DNA of 64,000 nt from Verrucomicrobiales bacterium (GCA_947478865.1 CANJXF010000010.1:1-64000); one strand, 5' to 3'. Shown: positions 1 to 11,313, counted from the stretch's first letter. Made by a program: numbers and translations. Notes: generated by a model not told the origin, from the letters alone.

Positions 1-91
1 CGGATTTGCCGCTGGCAAGCCAGTTCTGGACGGCTTCACGTTTGAACGTTTCATCGAATTTACGGCGGGTCTTAACAGATGTTTGGGTCAT
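1..91 (-). mobile_element. IS3-family transposase OrfA N-terminus (partial, runs off window edge)
   Basis: Minus-strand ATG at 91 reads MTQTSVKTRRKFDETFKREAVQNWLASGK..., the N-terminal pattern of IS3/IS911 OrfA (RRKF/Y-x-x-x-FKxEAV). Confidence 0.75.
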
Positions 92-159
92 GGGCTTAAT
101 GATTCATTGTTCACCCAATCCTCCGTCCGTCAATTCGAAGCAACCTCAGGACGGGAATC

Positions 160-855
160 TTGTTTATACTAGTAGCAATTCGATGGGCCCGGCAGCAAAG
201 GGAATCGAACGAGCAATTTGCCCATCTGAATTTCTCCCCCGGCTTTTTCGTTCAAGCAAATTTCCGCAAATCGCTGTTCGATCAGCCATGCCGATGGCTC
301 GCCATCAAGGGAAATCGCCCCGGGGTCGTCCAGGAGGCCTTGCATCTACATGCGCCTATGCCTTGCTCCTGGGAGGAAGGGTTAATTGAGGCGCGCGAAC
401 ACAAGTTGTTCATTTCCCCGCCAGTCTCCGGCTGGATTCTGGTGGTTGGTTCCAGTTTGCCAGATCCGACCGAAGATGTGGACGAGTGCTACCATTTTCT
501 AACCAATCTGAGCCGCAAGCTGGGGCAAATCCAATTCTTCAGCACCAATCGCGTTTTAAACCATCACGCGTGGGCCCTGATCGACCGGGGTCGCGTTTTC
601 CGCGCCTACGCTTGGGCTGGCGAGACTCTTTGGAATCAAGGCGCCCAGACGGCAGCGGAAAAGGATTTGAAACTCGCCTGCCTCGATTACGGCGCGACGG
701 TTGATTATGAACGAAGAGATTTACTCGGGCAAACCACTGAACGCGTGCCGATGCTGGCCTCACGCTGGAGCCTCGACCCATCCTCCATTGACGAACGTCA
801 ATTCAAGAATGCGTATGGCATTTCCGGAGAAATATCTCATTCCAATGGAATTTGA
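160..855 (+). CDS. Conserved hypothetical protein (start uncertain)
   Basis: 231-aa ORF; the part from about FVQANFRKSLFDQP onward looks coding; the first ~30 residues may be non-native. Confidence 0.6.
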   Translation: MFILVAIRWARQQRESNEQFAHLNFSPGFFVQANFRKSLFDQPCRWLAIKGNRPGVVQEALHLHAPMPCSWEEGLIEAREHKLFISPPVSGWILVVGSSLPDPTEDVDECYHFLTNLSRKLGQIQFFSTNRVLNHHAWALIDRGRVFRAYAWAGETLWNQGAQTAAEKDLKLACLDYGATVDYERRDLLGQTTERVPMLASRWSLDPSSIDERQFKNAYGISGEISHSNGI

Positions 856-886
856 ATCTTGAGTTCAAACCCGGATATTTGCAGAA

Positions 887-1495
887 TTGTGGAACAGCAA
901 CCCGCGAAAAACTATGTCGCTTGATTCCGCACTCGAAGAGTTCCCAAAAACAATTCAATGCCGCGAGAACACGGTCTGTGTCGCCCGCCCGCTCGCACCC
1001 GAGGATGAGAAAATGTTCCATGAACTCTTTCTCTCGATGCCAAGCCATGAACTGATGTTTATCAAACATCGAGTTACCGACCCCGAAGTTATCCGCGATT
1101 GGTGCCGGAATATCGATCTGGGGCGCAATTTCCCTTTGCTTGCTTTGGTTGACGGGAAAATTGCAGGCGCAGCCACCCTGCACCAGCAACTCGGCGGCTG
1201 GCGCCGGCACATCGGGCGCATCAGCGTTTATGTGCACCCGCAATTTCGCGGGCGCGGACTGGCGCGGGAGCTCGTACAAGAAACCGTTGAGGTCGCGCGT
1301 CAATGCGGACTGAAGAAAGTGGAGGCGGAATTCATCGGCAAGCAAGAGGGCGGAATCAAAATGTTTTCTTTGCTCGGTTTCAGCACATTGGTTCGCCTCC
1401 CCGATTACGTGAAGGACATGCAAGCCGTCGCGCACGATTATATTTTGATGGGGCTCGACCTCGTGACCGACGAGGAATACGCGGGGATGGGTTAG
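887..1495 (+). CDS. GNAT-family N-acetyltransferase
   Basis: Motif A-like GRISVYVHPQFRGRGLARELVQETVEVARQCGLKKVEAEF (start may be internal). Confidence 0.85.
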   Translation: MWNSNPRKTMSLDSALEEFPKTIQCRENTVCVARPLAPEDEKMFHELFLSMPSHELMFIKHRVTDPEVIRDWCRNIDLGRNFPLLALVDGKIAGAATLHQQLGGWRRHIGRISVYVHPQFRGRGLARELVQETVEVARQCGLKKVEAEFIGKQEGGIKMFSLLGFSTLVRLPDYVKDMQAVAHDYILMGLDLVTDEEYAGMG

Positions 1496-1517
1496 AACGT
1501 TTTCAAACTTTAATTCA

Positions 1518-1784
1518 ATGGAAAATTGCCCAAATTGCGGCGCGGACTTGCCGAAGAAAGCCCGGGCTTGTCCGGAATGTGGCTCGGATGAGAAAACCGG
1601 CTGGTCGGATGAAGCATATGTCGGGGCACTCGACCTTCCCGATGAAGAATTTAACTACGACGACTTCGTGGCGCGCGAATTTGGAAAGGAAAAAAAAGTG
1701 GTGCCACGCGGCCTCCACTGGTTCTGGTGGATCGTGGCCATCGCCGTGGTCGGCTCGCTAATATTCCTCTGGTTTCGCTTCTAA
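1518..1784 (+). CDS. Zinc-ribbon single-TM protein
   Basis: CPNCG...CPECG zinc ribbon, C-terminal hydrophobic segment WFWWIVAIAVVGSLIFLWF. Confidence 0.75.
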   Translation: MENCPNCGADLPKKARACPECGSDEKTGWSDEAYVGALDLPDEEFNYDDFVAREFGKEKKVVPRGLHWFWWIVAIAVVGSLIFLWFRF

Positions 1785-1813
1785 GCAGTGCCGTTTAGAG
1801 AATTTTCTCGCCG

Positions 1814-4093
1814 CTATTCCGCTTTCGATACCGTCGGATTCCTGCGGGCCATTAAAGAAATATAATCGAGCAGAATAGATTTGGACTCTTCCAATGGAGC
1901 ATCAACCACTGGGACTTTATCCTCCAGCGCTTCTTCGGCATCGGCATCATCTGCAGGATGCTCGACTGCGGCCAATTCATTGGTTTTCGGCACGTAAATT
2001 TGCAAGCCAGGCTGATCGGCGTTTTTCAGAGTGACTTCAAAAATCTTCTGGTCCGATTTCTTGCGAGACTTTCGTTCCTTTTTCCTAAACTCAGCGCGCT
2101 CTTCCGTCTCCTTTTTCTCTTTCCGCCGGGTTTCTTCGTTCATGGAAACACTCTTGTCCGCCAAAACTTTTTTGAACAACTCGATGTCTTCACGGATGTA
2201 GGCATACTCCTTGTCGCTTACCAGTCGTCGATCTGAACGCTTCCGCAGGTCCGCGAGGAATGGTTTCACTGAATTCCATCTTTGAAACGTCGCGCTCGAA
2301 ACCACATCCCAGGGCAACGGGTATTCCATCGAGGCCTCACCCACTTCGGCGTAGTTGATGACGGAGGGCAATTTCAAATCCGGGATGACGCCACGCAACT
2401 GTGTGGAAGACCCGCCGGCGCGATAGAATTTTCGAATCGTCAACTTCAGCGCACCCGGATCATAGCTGCGACTCATCTTCGCTTGTTCCATGAACGGCTC
2501 TAGATCTTGCAGCGACTGCACGGTGCCTTTGCCGTAAGTGGAGTTATCACCCACAATGAGCGCGCGCTCATAATCTTGCAAAGCGCCCGCTAAAATCTCG
2601 GACGCCGAAGCGCTGAAACGGCTGGTCAAAACAATGAGCGGGCCTTTGTAGGCAATCGTTTTATCTGTGTCGGAATCAATTGAAATATCCCCACCCGGAT
2701 CTTTGGTTTGCACCACCGGCCCGTTGGTGATGAACAATCCAGTGAGGTTAATCGCCTCCTCCAGGGAACCGCCGCCGTTGCGTCGCAGGTCCAGAATAAT
2801 TCCGTCGATTTTTTCCTGGTTCAATTTCTTGAGCAACTTCGCCACATCTACGGTGGTACTCTTGCGCTCTGCGCCGCTCTTGGGCCTGCCCATTTCCGCA
2901 TAAAATGAAGGGAGGTCAATCACTCCGATGCGGTTGCTCGCACCCTTTTTATCGGTCAGCTCAATGACTTTTGCCTTTGCTTCCTGATCTTCAAGCTTGA
3001 TGACATCGCGAATCAGGGTGACTTCCCGACGCTCGGACGAATCCGCTGCGTCCGCTGGCCAGATCGTCAGGCGCACCTCGGTCCCTTTCGGACCGCGGAT
3101 CTGTTCGACCACCTTGTTCAGGCGCATTCCAACCACATCCATCGCATCTTTGTCTTTCTGTGCCACCGCAACGATTCGATCGCCCGGTTTGATTTTCTTG
3201 CTCTTCATTGCCGGCCCAACCATGAGCTCCTTGATTTTGCAATAGCCCTCATCGGATTCCAGCAATGCGCCAATGCCGAACAATGACAGTCGCATCGAAA
3301 TATCAAAATTCTCCTTTTGCGAATGGCCCATGTAATCGGAATGCGGATCGTAAACATGCGCCAGCGCGGTCATGTAAATTTCGAACACCTCGTCGTCGCT
3401 CAAATCCTTCAAGGCACGTTCAAGATTTGCGTAGGGCTTTCGGATTTTCTGAATGATTTTCTCTGTTTCGGTGAGAGTATTTGTCGATTTAGCGGTTGTG
3501 ATTTTAGGGATGGAATCGGTGGATTTCAGTTTCGCCGTTCTCACTTTATTGGTATCCGCCGGGCTCAATTTCTCCTGAAGGAACTCGAAACGCAGGTGCT
3601 GCCGCCAGAGTTGGTGGGCTTCTTCCAGGTTTTTGGGACGCGGCAATTCATGTCGATTCGGCGTGTAACGATCGTTGCCGGTGAATTCAAACTTTTCGGT
3701 CTTAAGCAATTCGTTAACGTAAGAAATCCGCTGGGCCACCCGTTCCATCATTCGCGCAAAAATCAGGTGAGCCGGTTTGGTGTCACCCATTTTTGAGGTC
3801 AAATCATCGAGCTTTGTCCGATAAACCTCGAACTCCGCGAGGTCGGATTGGAAAAGATGCAGATGCTGTTGATCAAGCGCATCAATGTAGCGATCGAGAA
3901 ACTTTGAAGAGACTTCGTCATTAAATTCGCGCTGCGAATAATGCGATCGCTCCAGGAGCTTGGAAATCAATTGCGCGATGTTGGACTCGGTTTCGTTATT
4001 GGCGGCCTTGGCGGCCGCTGAAACTTCGGCCGCCCTGCCTACGACCAGGGCAAAAGCCAAATTGAAAACGAGCAAATATTTAAAAAGTTTCAC
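1814..4093 (-). CDS. Carboxy-terminal processing peptidase (S41, Prc/Tsp type) with PDZ domain
   Basis: Signal peptide, PDZ region, S41 core GGGSLEEAINLTGLFI...SRFSASASEILAGALQDY...GKGTVQ. Confidence 0.95.
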   Translation of the reverse strand: MKLFKYLLVFNLAFALVVGRAAEVSAAAKAANNETESNIAQLISKLLERSHYSQREFNDEVSSKFLDRYIDALDQQHLHLFQSDLAEFEVYRTKLDDLTSKMGDTKPAHLIFARMMERVAQRISYVNELLKTEKFEFTGNDRYTPNRHELPRPKNLEEAHQLWRQHLRFEFLQEKLSPADTNKVRTAKLKSTDSIPKITTAKSTNTLTETEKIIQKIRKPYANLERALKDLSDDEVFEIYMTALAHVYDPHSDYMGHSQKENFDISMRLSLFGIGALLESDEGYCKIKELMVGPAMKSKKIKPGDRIVAVAQKDKDAMDVVGMRLNKVVEQIRGPKGTEVRLTIWPADAADSSERREVTLIRDVIKLEDQEAKAKVIELTDKKGASNRIGVIDLPSFYAEMGRPKSGAERKSTTVDVAKLLKKLNQEKIDGIILDLRRNGGGSLEEAINLTGLFITNGPVVQTKDPGGDISIDSDTDKTIAYKGPLIVLTSRFSASASEILAGALQDYERALIVGDNSTYGKGTVQSLQDLEPFMEQAKMSRSYDPGALKLTIRKFYRAGGSSTQLRGVIPDLKLPSVINYAEVGEASMEYPLPWDVVSSATFQRWNSVKPFLADLRKRSDRRLVSDKEYAYIREDIELFKKVLADKSVSMNEETRRKEKKETEERAEFRKKERKSRKKSDQKIFEVTLKNADQPGLQIYVPKTNELAAVEHPADDADAEEALEDKVPVVDAPLEESKSILLDYISLMARRNPTVSKAE

Positions 4094-4129
4094 GTCAGGG
4101 AAAATCCGTTATTTGGTTTGAAAGTCCAG

Positions 4130-4825
4130 TTACTGTTTGTCGATCGAAAGGAGTTCGATATCGAAAATGAGCGTCGAGTTCGGCCCGATCTGCTTGCCCG
4201 CGCCATTTTCTCCGTAAGCGAGATTGGAGGGAACATATAACTGCCATTTCGAACCCACTTTCATCAACTGCAACGCTTCCTGCCAGCCTTTGATCACTTG
4301 TTGAACTCCAAAACTGCTCGGTTCATTCCGGCTGTAGGAGCTGTCAAATTCCGTTCCATCTATCAGTGTGCCTCGATAATGCGTGGTCACTTTGTCACCA
4401 CTTTTCGGAACTGCACCGCTGCCCTCCTTGACGATTTTATACTGCAATCCGCTGGGCAGTGTTTTTACGCCTTCCTTCTTTTTATTCTCGGCCAGAAATG
4501 CTTCGCCTTCTTTCTTATTTCGTTCCGGCACCTCTTTCGCATCAGCCGCCATCTTCTCGCCAAAGGTTTTCTCAAATTCCGCCATGACCTTCTGGCGCTC
4601 TTCCTCGGTGAGCCGTGGCTTCTTTCCCGCTAGTCCATCTCGAAAACCTTCGATGACAAAGTCAGGATTGATTTCGAGCTTTTGCTGTTTCATCCCGGAG
4701 CCAATTTCCAGTCCGATGCTGTAACTGGCTTTATCCTTCGCATCCTTCGGGGCGGAGATATCTTGCGATTGAATCTGGGTGACGAAGCCTCCAAGCACAG
4801 CGAGGGCAATCAAATATTGTTTCAT
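4130..4825 (-). CDS. FKBP-type peptidyl-prolyl cis-trans isomerase
   Basis: N-terminal FKBP-N domain and VTTHYRGTLIDGTEFDSSYSRNEPSSFGVQQVIKGWQEALQLM...IPSNLAYG-type core. Confidence 0.95.
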   Translation of the reverse strand: MKQYLIALAVLGGFVTQIQSQDISAPKDAKDKASYSIGLEIGSGMKQQKLEINPDFVIEGFRDGLAGKKPRLTEEERQKVMAEFEKTFGEKMAADAKEVPERNKKEGEAFLAENKKKEGVKTLPSGLQYKIVKEGSGAVPKSGDKVTTHYRGTLIDGTEFDSSYSRNEPSSFGVQQVIKGWQEALQLMKVGSKWQLYVPSNLAYGENGAGKQIGPNSTLIFDIELLSIDKQ

Positions 4826-5026
4826 TTATGAGGGTTGAATCTGTTTCTAACCGAACGGGGTGAACTTAGCAGACGATCATCTAGCGTCAAGAAATGTGGG
4901 TAGTAGGTAATTCTCCTAATCAAAACGCATGCACTTCCCGCATGGAAAAATCTGGCGCAGTTTTTTAGATTAAGAAGGGACATCAGTTCAAAAGCGTAGC
5001 AATACAAAATTCAACTACTCACCTTT

Positions 5027-5305
5027 ATGAGAAACGAAGCTGGAGATATTGTTCAAGATCAGACCGAAAATCTCAAGGAAACCGCCCAGGAATGGAAATC
5101 AAAGGCCCGCGCCGCCGGGACCGCCGCCTGGGATGCGACAAAAACAGCCTATCAACAAATCCAGGATAAGACGGTTGAGTGCTCAAAGGCAACCGACCTG
5201 GCTATTCGGGAAAAACCATACACAGCCCTCGGAATCGCATTAGGCGCCGGACTGATTCTGGGCGTGCTCCTGACGGGCAGATCAAAGGACGAAGAGGAAG
5301 ACTGA
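5027..5305 (+). CDS. DUF883/ElaB-YqjD-like C-tail-anchored protein, paralogue 1
   Basis: Amphipathic helix then ATDLAIREKPYTALGIALGAGLILGVLLTGRSK glycine-zipper tail. Confidence 0.8.
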   Translation: MRNEAGDIVQDQTENLKETAQEWKSKARAAGTAAWDATKTAYQQIQDKTVECSKATDLAIREKPYTALGIALGAGLILGVLLTGRSKDEEED

Positions 5306-5307
5306 AG

Positions 5308-5368
5308 ACTCATCCAAATGACTTAGCCCGAGGGAGGGGTTAATCCGCCCCAGGGCATTTAGATGAGT
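5308..5368 (+). other. Long imperfect inverted repeat / predicted RNA hairpin between paralogues 1 and 2
   Basis: ACTCATCCAAATG (5308-5320) pairs with CATTTAGATGAGT (5356-5368), 12 of 13 positions Watson-Crick plus one G-U type/mismatch position; inner GGGG/CCCC pairing; no T-run. Confidence 0.7.
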
Positions 5369-5441
5369 GTATAAACAGATTTTCGCCGATAGAAGCTTAC
5401 ATTTTCAACGCTATATTCAGAGAGAAAGGAACGAAAAACTT

Positions 5442-5720
5442 ATGGAACCAAGAACAAAAGATTTGACGTCAGAAGCAAAAAACCTCGGTCGTGAAGCCGC
5501 AGAAATGGCTTCCGAAAAAGGCCAGGAATGGGCCAGCCGCACGAAATCCGCAGGCTCCTCTGCAATGGAAAATGCCAGAGCCGCCTACGAAGCCGGTCGT
5601 GAAAAAGCATTGGCTGGTGCGAAGGCCACGGATCAGGCGATCCGTGCCAACCCTTATACCGCGTTGGGAATCACGTTTGGCCTCGGGCTGCTGCTCGGGT
5701 TTTTGATCAAACGAAAATAG
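5442..5720 (+). CDS. DUF883/ElaB-YqjD-like protein, paralogue 2
   Basis: MEPRTKDLTSEAKN...KATDQAIRANPYTALGITFGLGLLLGFLIKRK. Confidence 0.85.
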   Translation: MEPRTKDLTSEAKNLGREAAEMASEKGQEWASRTKSAGSSAMENARAAYEAGREKALAGAKATDQAIRANPYTALGITFGLGLLLGFLIKRK

Positions 5721-5758
5721 GTCATCGAGAGCGCGAATCTCGCGCTCTCTCCCAAATT

Positions 5759-6061
5759 ATGGAATTCAAATCCAAAGAAGAAGCCACCCGCGCTGTGGAA
5801 CAGACCCGCGCGGAGGCCAGGCGCGCCTTCCGGGAAGCTGGAGAAGTCTGGTCGGGCAAGAATGCGGTTGCCTCAATGTGGCGCTCCACTAAAGGAACTT
5901 ACTTTCGAGCGCAGGACAAAATGCTTGCGAGCGCCCAAGCCACGGACAATCTCATCCAATCCAAAATCTATTCTTCGCTTGGCGTCGCGTTGGGACTGGG
6001 AGTGCTAATCGGCTTTATTTCCACGGGCAAATCCAAGACTCGTAAACGCCGAGATTACTAG
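5759..6061 (+). CDS. DUF883/ElaB-YqjD-like protein, paralogue 3
   Basis: QATDNLIQSKIYSSLGVALGLGVLIGFISTGKSK tail. Confidence 0.8.
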   Translation: MEFKSKEEATRAVEQTRAEARRAFREAGEVWSGKNAVASMWRSTKGTYFRAQDKMLASAQATDNLIQSKIYSSLGVALGLGVLIGFISTGKSKTRKRRDY

Positions 6062-6063
6062 CA

Positions 6064-6225
6064 ATGGAAACGCGCAGGGTTTTTCACGATTTTTCGGAAT
6101 TGGATTACGATGACATTTTTGAGGCACGCCCGCGATTTCAAACAATCTTTTCGCGCGCCTTGCCATTGATTTTTGCTGCGTTGGCGGTGGGGCTGATCCT
6201 CGGTTCGTTTAATCGGCGGAAATAA
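6064..6225 (+). CDS. 53-aa small membrane protein with glycine-rich TM tail (not in the ORF track)
   Basis: ATG 6064 to TAA 6223-6225: METRRVFHDFSELDYDDIFEARPRFQTIFSRALPLIFAALAVGLILGSFNRRK; starts 3 nt after the preceding stop codon. Confidence 0.65.
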   Translation: METRRVFHDFSELDYDDIFEARPRFQTIFSRALPLIFAALAVGLILGSFNRRK

Positions 6226-6256
6226 CTTCACCATTCACCGCAGCATTGGGTTTTTT

Positions 6257-7648
<1,392 letters not shown>

Positions 7649-7929
7649 AGCCCGCCACGGCACGCCTCTTTTCGCGCAAGGGTCCTGAACTATTTCGACA
7701 TAGCACGGATCCTTCGCATCCGTCGCTTCTAGCAGACTCCTGTCCTCCGCTTTCTTCAATTCCGCACATCCTTTATGGCATGGCGTTAGCTTAATCCGCG
7801 CTTCAAGGAGGAGTGATTCAGAAACAGCCGTAAGACAGACGCTCTGGCTTTTTCGTGAACCACCAAAACACAAAAAAAGATGACACATCTGTCCGCAATC
7901 GAGACAGGCGCGAAACAAAACTGAAAGCT

Positions 7930-8310
7930 ATGCTGACGAATCCAATTATTTCCGCACCAGCCGCTGATCCGTGGATGATTTTCCATGAAGGTTTCTATTA
8001 TTTCTGTGAAAGCCGCGATCACACCACCATTCACGTTCGCAAGTCGGAATCAATCATCGCCATCGGCGAGGACGACGGAAAAAAAATTTGGACACCTCCG
8101 TCACTCGGGCTGAATTGCAAAAATGTCTGGGCGCCGGAGCTGCATTTCTTAAACAGCAAGTGGTTCATCTATTATGCGGCGGATGACGGCATCAACGCCA
8201 ACCATCGAATGTGGGTGCTTGAATCGGAGACGTCCGATCCGCAAGGCAACTATTTTTGCCGCGGAATGTTGGACACCGGCGGATGGGCTAGCCGGTGTGC
8301 CCATCGATAA
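7930..8310 (+). pseudogene. Glycoside hydrolase family 43-like N-terminal fragment, truncated at ~8288
   Basis: DPWMIFHEGFYYFCES...VWAPELHFLNSKWFIYYAADDG...HRMWVLESETSDPQGNY; similarity stops at DTGGWA and the frame then runs into antisense FHA-gene sequence. Confidence 0.7.
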
Positions 8311-8934
8311 TCCGGCGACAACGACGTCGATCAGAAACAAAAGCAACGATCCGCCCAGCAGCAATACCCAGCCATGCCGCTGAAGTGGATAACGCAATGC
8401 GTTGGCGAGCAGAGCCAGTGCACGTTGATCATCCGGTTGTGGAATTGAAAACCGCAGGTTCACGAAGGCGCATTCATTCCGGCAGGTGCGGCAAAACTTT
8501 TTCACTTCTCCGGCAACAACGCGCGTCGTGACGCAGAAATCGCATAGGAACCTCTCGCATTTGGGACATTTTGCCGTCGCCGAGATGCGAGGATGCTGTC
8601 CGCACAAACTCGGTTTCTCAAAAGCGATCTGGTTGGAAATGCTCGCGCTTTCGGCTTCGAACATCAGATCGATCGTGCCAAGCCGGAAGGTTTCACTGTG
8701 ACCCATTGTCACCTCGCCAACCCGCTGACCCTTATAATAAATTCCATTTGTCGAACCCAGATCGCGCAATCGAATCAAGCCGTTTTCGAGAACAACTTCG
8801 CAATGGCTGGATGAAATCGATGGATGGTCAATTTGCAAATCGTTCGACGCAGCGCGCCCCAAACGATTGCTGCCCGGCTTCAAATCTATCGACCGGATGG
8901 CAAATCCAGCCGTGTTAATTCGCAGCCTTGGCAT
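8149..8934 (-). CDS. FHA-domain protein with B-box-like zinc finger and one TM; C-terminus apparently truncated or replaced
   Basis: GSNRLGRAASNDLQIDHPSISSSHCEV...LRDLGSTNGIYYKGQRV FHA core; C-x-H/C-x2-C zinc motif; last ~48 aa are antisense to the GH43 fragment. Confidence 0.8.
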   Translation of the reverse strand: MPRLRINTAGFAIRSIDLKPGSNRLGRAASNDLQIDHPSISSSHCEVVLENGLIRLRDLGSTNGIYYKGQRVGEVTMGHSETFRLGTIDLMFEAESASISNQIAFEKPSLCGQHPRISATAKCPKCERFLCDFCVTTRVVAGEVKKFCRTCRNECAFVNLRFSIPQPDDQRALALLANALRYPLQRHGWVLLLGGSLLLFLIDVVVAGLSMGTPASPSAGVQHSAAKIVALRIGRLRFKHPHSMVGVDAVIRRIIDEPLAV

Positions 8935-9745
8935 AACTCAGATACGCCTCCTGCAGACGCTGCGGGACGGGCGAGCGGCGCAATTCATAGCCGTCGAGAT
9001 GAGACACTTCCCGGATTTCTATGGCAACGGATGTTAAAAAGACGCCGTCAACCCGTGGGAGCAATTGCGGGGTAACATTTTTCTCCACCGTTTGGATTTT
9101 CAGGGATTCGCAAAGTTCCAAAACAAGTCCCCGCGTCACGCCGGGAAGCGCACTACTCAGCAACGGCGGCGTGCAAACCGTTTCATTTTCCATCCAGAAC
9201 AAATTAGCGCTCGTGGCCTCGGCAATCTCTCCGTTGCTGTTCAGCAGCAACGCTTCATCAGCACCCTGTTCATCCGCTTCGATGCGGGCGAGGATTTGCG
9301 GAAGTTTGTTGCAGGCTTTGAACCGCGTGATCGGATCATCCGCCAAAATCCGAACGGAACTGGTAATGATTTTGGCCGCCGCCAACCCCTTGACCGCAGG
9401 ATGCAAACTCATGACGAGCGCAGGCGAATCAGCACCTTTAATGGAATAGCCGCGCGGCCCGATTCCTCGCGAAAGATGAATGCGCAAAATGCAATCACTC
9501 GCCTGATTTTCGCGCAGAAGCCGCTCAGCGAATTGGCGAATTTCCTCGGGCGCAAACGGCAATTTGATTTTGAGAACGTTGGCTCCCGTTTGCAACCGTT
9601 CCAAATGTTTGCGCCAAAGCAGCATTTCCCCGCCGTAAACCGGCAACGCTTCGAACAACCCATCGCCCAAAGAAAAGCTGCGGTCGAACACGGAGACTAC
9701 CGCTTGTTCTTCAGGAACAAAATTGCCATTGAGAAATACGAGCAC
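8915..9745 (-). CDS. Class IV aminotransferase (branched-chain aminotransferase / aminodeoxychorismate lyase-like)
   Basis: FDRSFSLGDGLFEALPVYGGEMLLWRKHLERL...ARIEADEQGADEALLLNSNGEIAEATSANLF. Confidence 0.9.
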   Translation of the reverse strand: MLVFLNGNFVPEEQAVVSVFDRSFSLGDGLFEALPVYGGEMLLWRKHLERLQTGANVLKIKLPFAPEEIRQFAERLLRENQASDCILRIHLSRGIGPRGYSIKGADSPALVMSLHPAVKGLAAAKIITSSVRILADDPITRFKACNKLPQILARIEADEQGADEALLLNSNGEIAEATSANLFWMENETVCTPPLLSSALPGVTRGLVLELCESLKIQTVEKNVTPQLLPRVDGVFLTSVAIEIREVSHLDGYELRRSPVPQRLQEAYLSYAKAAN

Positions 9746-9870
9746 GGGAAATTCTTAACGCAAAATGGCAAGGACGCGGAGAAAAAAATCTAATCTGCGC
9801 AATCCACCCAACGGTTAATCGACCGATTGCAGAGGAACTTCAGCAACTCATCCGCGCGTCGAACAAACCA

Positions 9871-11313
9871 TCACACGTCGTAGTAGAGATGGAATTCGTA
9901 CGGATGGGGGCGCAGGCGCAAGGCATCGTGCTCTTTGCGTTTTTGGCTGATCCACATGTCGATGAAATCACTGGTGAAAACATCCCCTTTCAACAGGAAC
10001 GCGTTGTCCCGCTCGAGGGCGTCGAGAGCCTCGGCAAGGCTCCCGGGCATCTGCGGGATTTTTGCGTGCTCTTCAGGCGGCAACTCGTAAAGATTTTTAT
10101 CCATCGGTTCGCCTGGATCAATTTTGTTGAGCACGCCGTCCAAGCCAGCCATGAGCAGCGCGGTGTAGCACAGGTAAGGATTCGCTGCTGGATCGGGCGG
10201 ACGATATTCGATTCGTTTGGCCTTCGGATTTTCGGAGAAGCCTGGAATGCGAATTGCCGCTGAACGGTTCCGCGCTGAATAAGCTAAATTAACCGGCGCT
10301 TCATAGCCTGGAACCAGGCGCTTGTAGCTGTTCGTTGTCGGATTGCAAATCGCGGCCAGCGCCTTGGCATGTTTCAAAATGCCACCGATATAATAAAGCG
10401 CCATTTGGGAAAGCCCTCCATATTCGCGACCGGCGAAGAGCGGCTTGCCTTTGTTCCAAAGCGATTGATGGGTGTGCATGCCGGAACCATTGTCGCCGAA
10501 CAGCGGCTTGGGCATGAAGGTCGCCGTCTTGCCATGTTTGCGCGCGACGTTTTTGATGATGTATTTGTAGAGCATCATCGTGTCGGCGGTCTTCACCAGC
10601 GTGTCGAATCGAAAATCAATTTCCGCCTGACCCGCCGTGGCGACTTCATGGTGCTGGCGCTCGACGCGAATGCCAAGTTGCTCCATGACTAAACACATTT
10701 CCGTCCGGATGTCTTGTTGCGTATCGGTCGGCGCGACGGGAAAATAGCCCTCCTTGTAACGGATTTTGTAGCCAAGATTCGGCGCTTCCGCTCGACCGGA
10801 ATTCCACGCAGCTTCTTCGGAATCGACGGAATAGAACGTGCCGTTCGGTTTGTGATCGTATTGAACGTTGTCGAAGATGAAGAACTCCGCCTCGGGACCG
10901 AATACCGCCGTGTCAGCCACTCCGGTGGATTGAAGATATTTTTCGCCGCGCTGGGCAATGCCACGCGGATCGCGATTGTAAGCCTCCTTCGTCCCGCATT
11001 CAGCAATGGTGCAGGTTATGGAGAGCGTGGGCACTGCGCAGAATGGATCGATGAACGCCGTCGCAGGATCAGGCATGGCGAGCATATCGGAGGCTTCAAT
11101 CGATTTCCAACCGCGGATCGATGAACCGTCAAAACCAAATCCGTCTTCGAAAATCTCTTCCGTCAGCTCAGCCGTCGGCACGCTAAAATGTTGCCATGTG
11201 CCGAAGGTGTCCACGAATTTGATATCGACCATTTTCGCGCCAGCTTTGCGCGCGTTTTCGATCACACTTTTTGGAGTGGCTGTCTTTGCGTTTCCGTTCT
11301 CGGTTTTTGCCAT
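9871..11313 (-). CDS. glnA: Glutamine synthetase type I
   Basis: [31 protein letters not shown]; adenylylation-site-like [10 protein letters not shown]. Confidence 0.96.
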   Translation of the reverse strand: MAKTENGNAKTATPKSVIENARKAGAKMVDIKFVDTFGTWQHFSVPTAELTEEIFEDGFGFDGSSIRGWKSIEASDMLAMPDPATAFIDPFCAVPTLSITCTIAECGTKEAYNRDPRGIAQRGEKYLQSTGVADTAVFGPEAEFFIFDNVQYDHKPNGTFYSVDSEEAAWNSGRAEAPNLGYKIRYKEGYFPVAPTDTQQDIRTEMCLVMEQLGIRVERQHHEVATAGQAEIDFRFDTLVKTADTMMLYKYIIKNVARKHGKTATFMPKPLFGDNGSGMHTHQSLWNKGKPLFAGREYGGLSQMALYYIGGILKHAKALAAICNPTTNSYKRLVPGYEAPVNLAYSARNRSAAIRIPGFSENPKAKRIEYRPPDPAANPYLCYTALLMAGLDGVLNKIDPGEPMDKNLYELPPEEHAKIPQMPGSLAEALDALERDNAFLLKGDVFTSDFIDMWISQKRKEHDALRLRPHPYEFHLYYDV

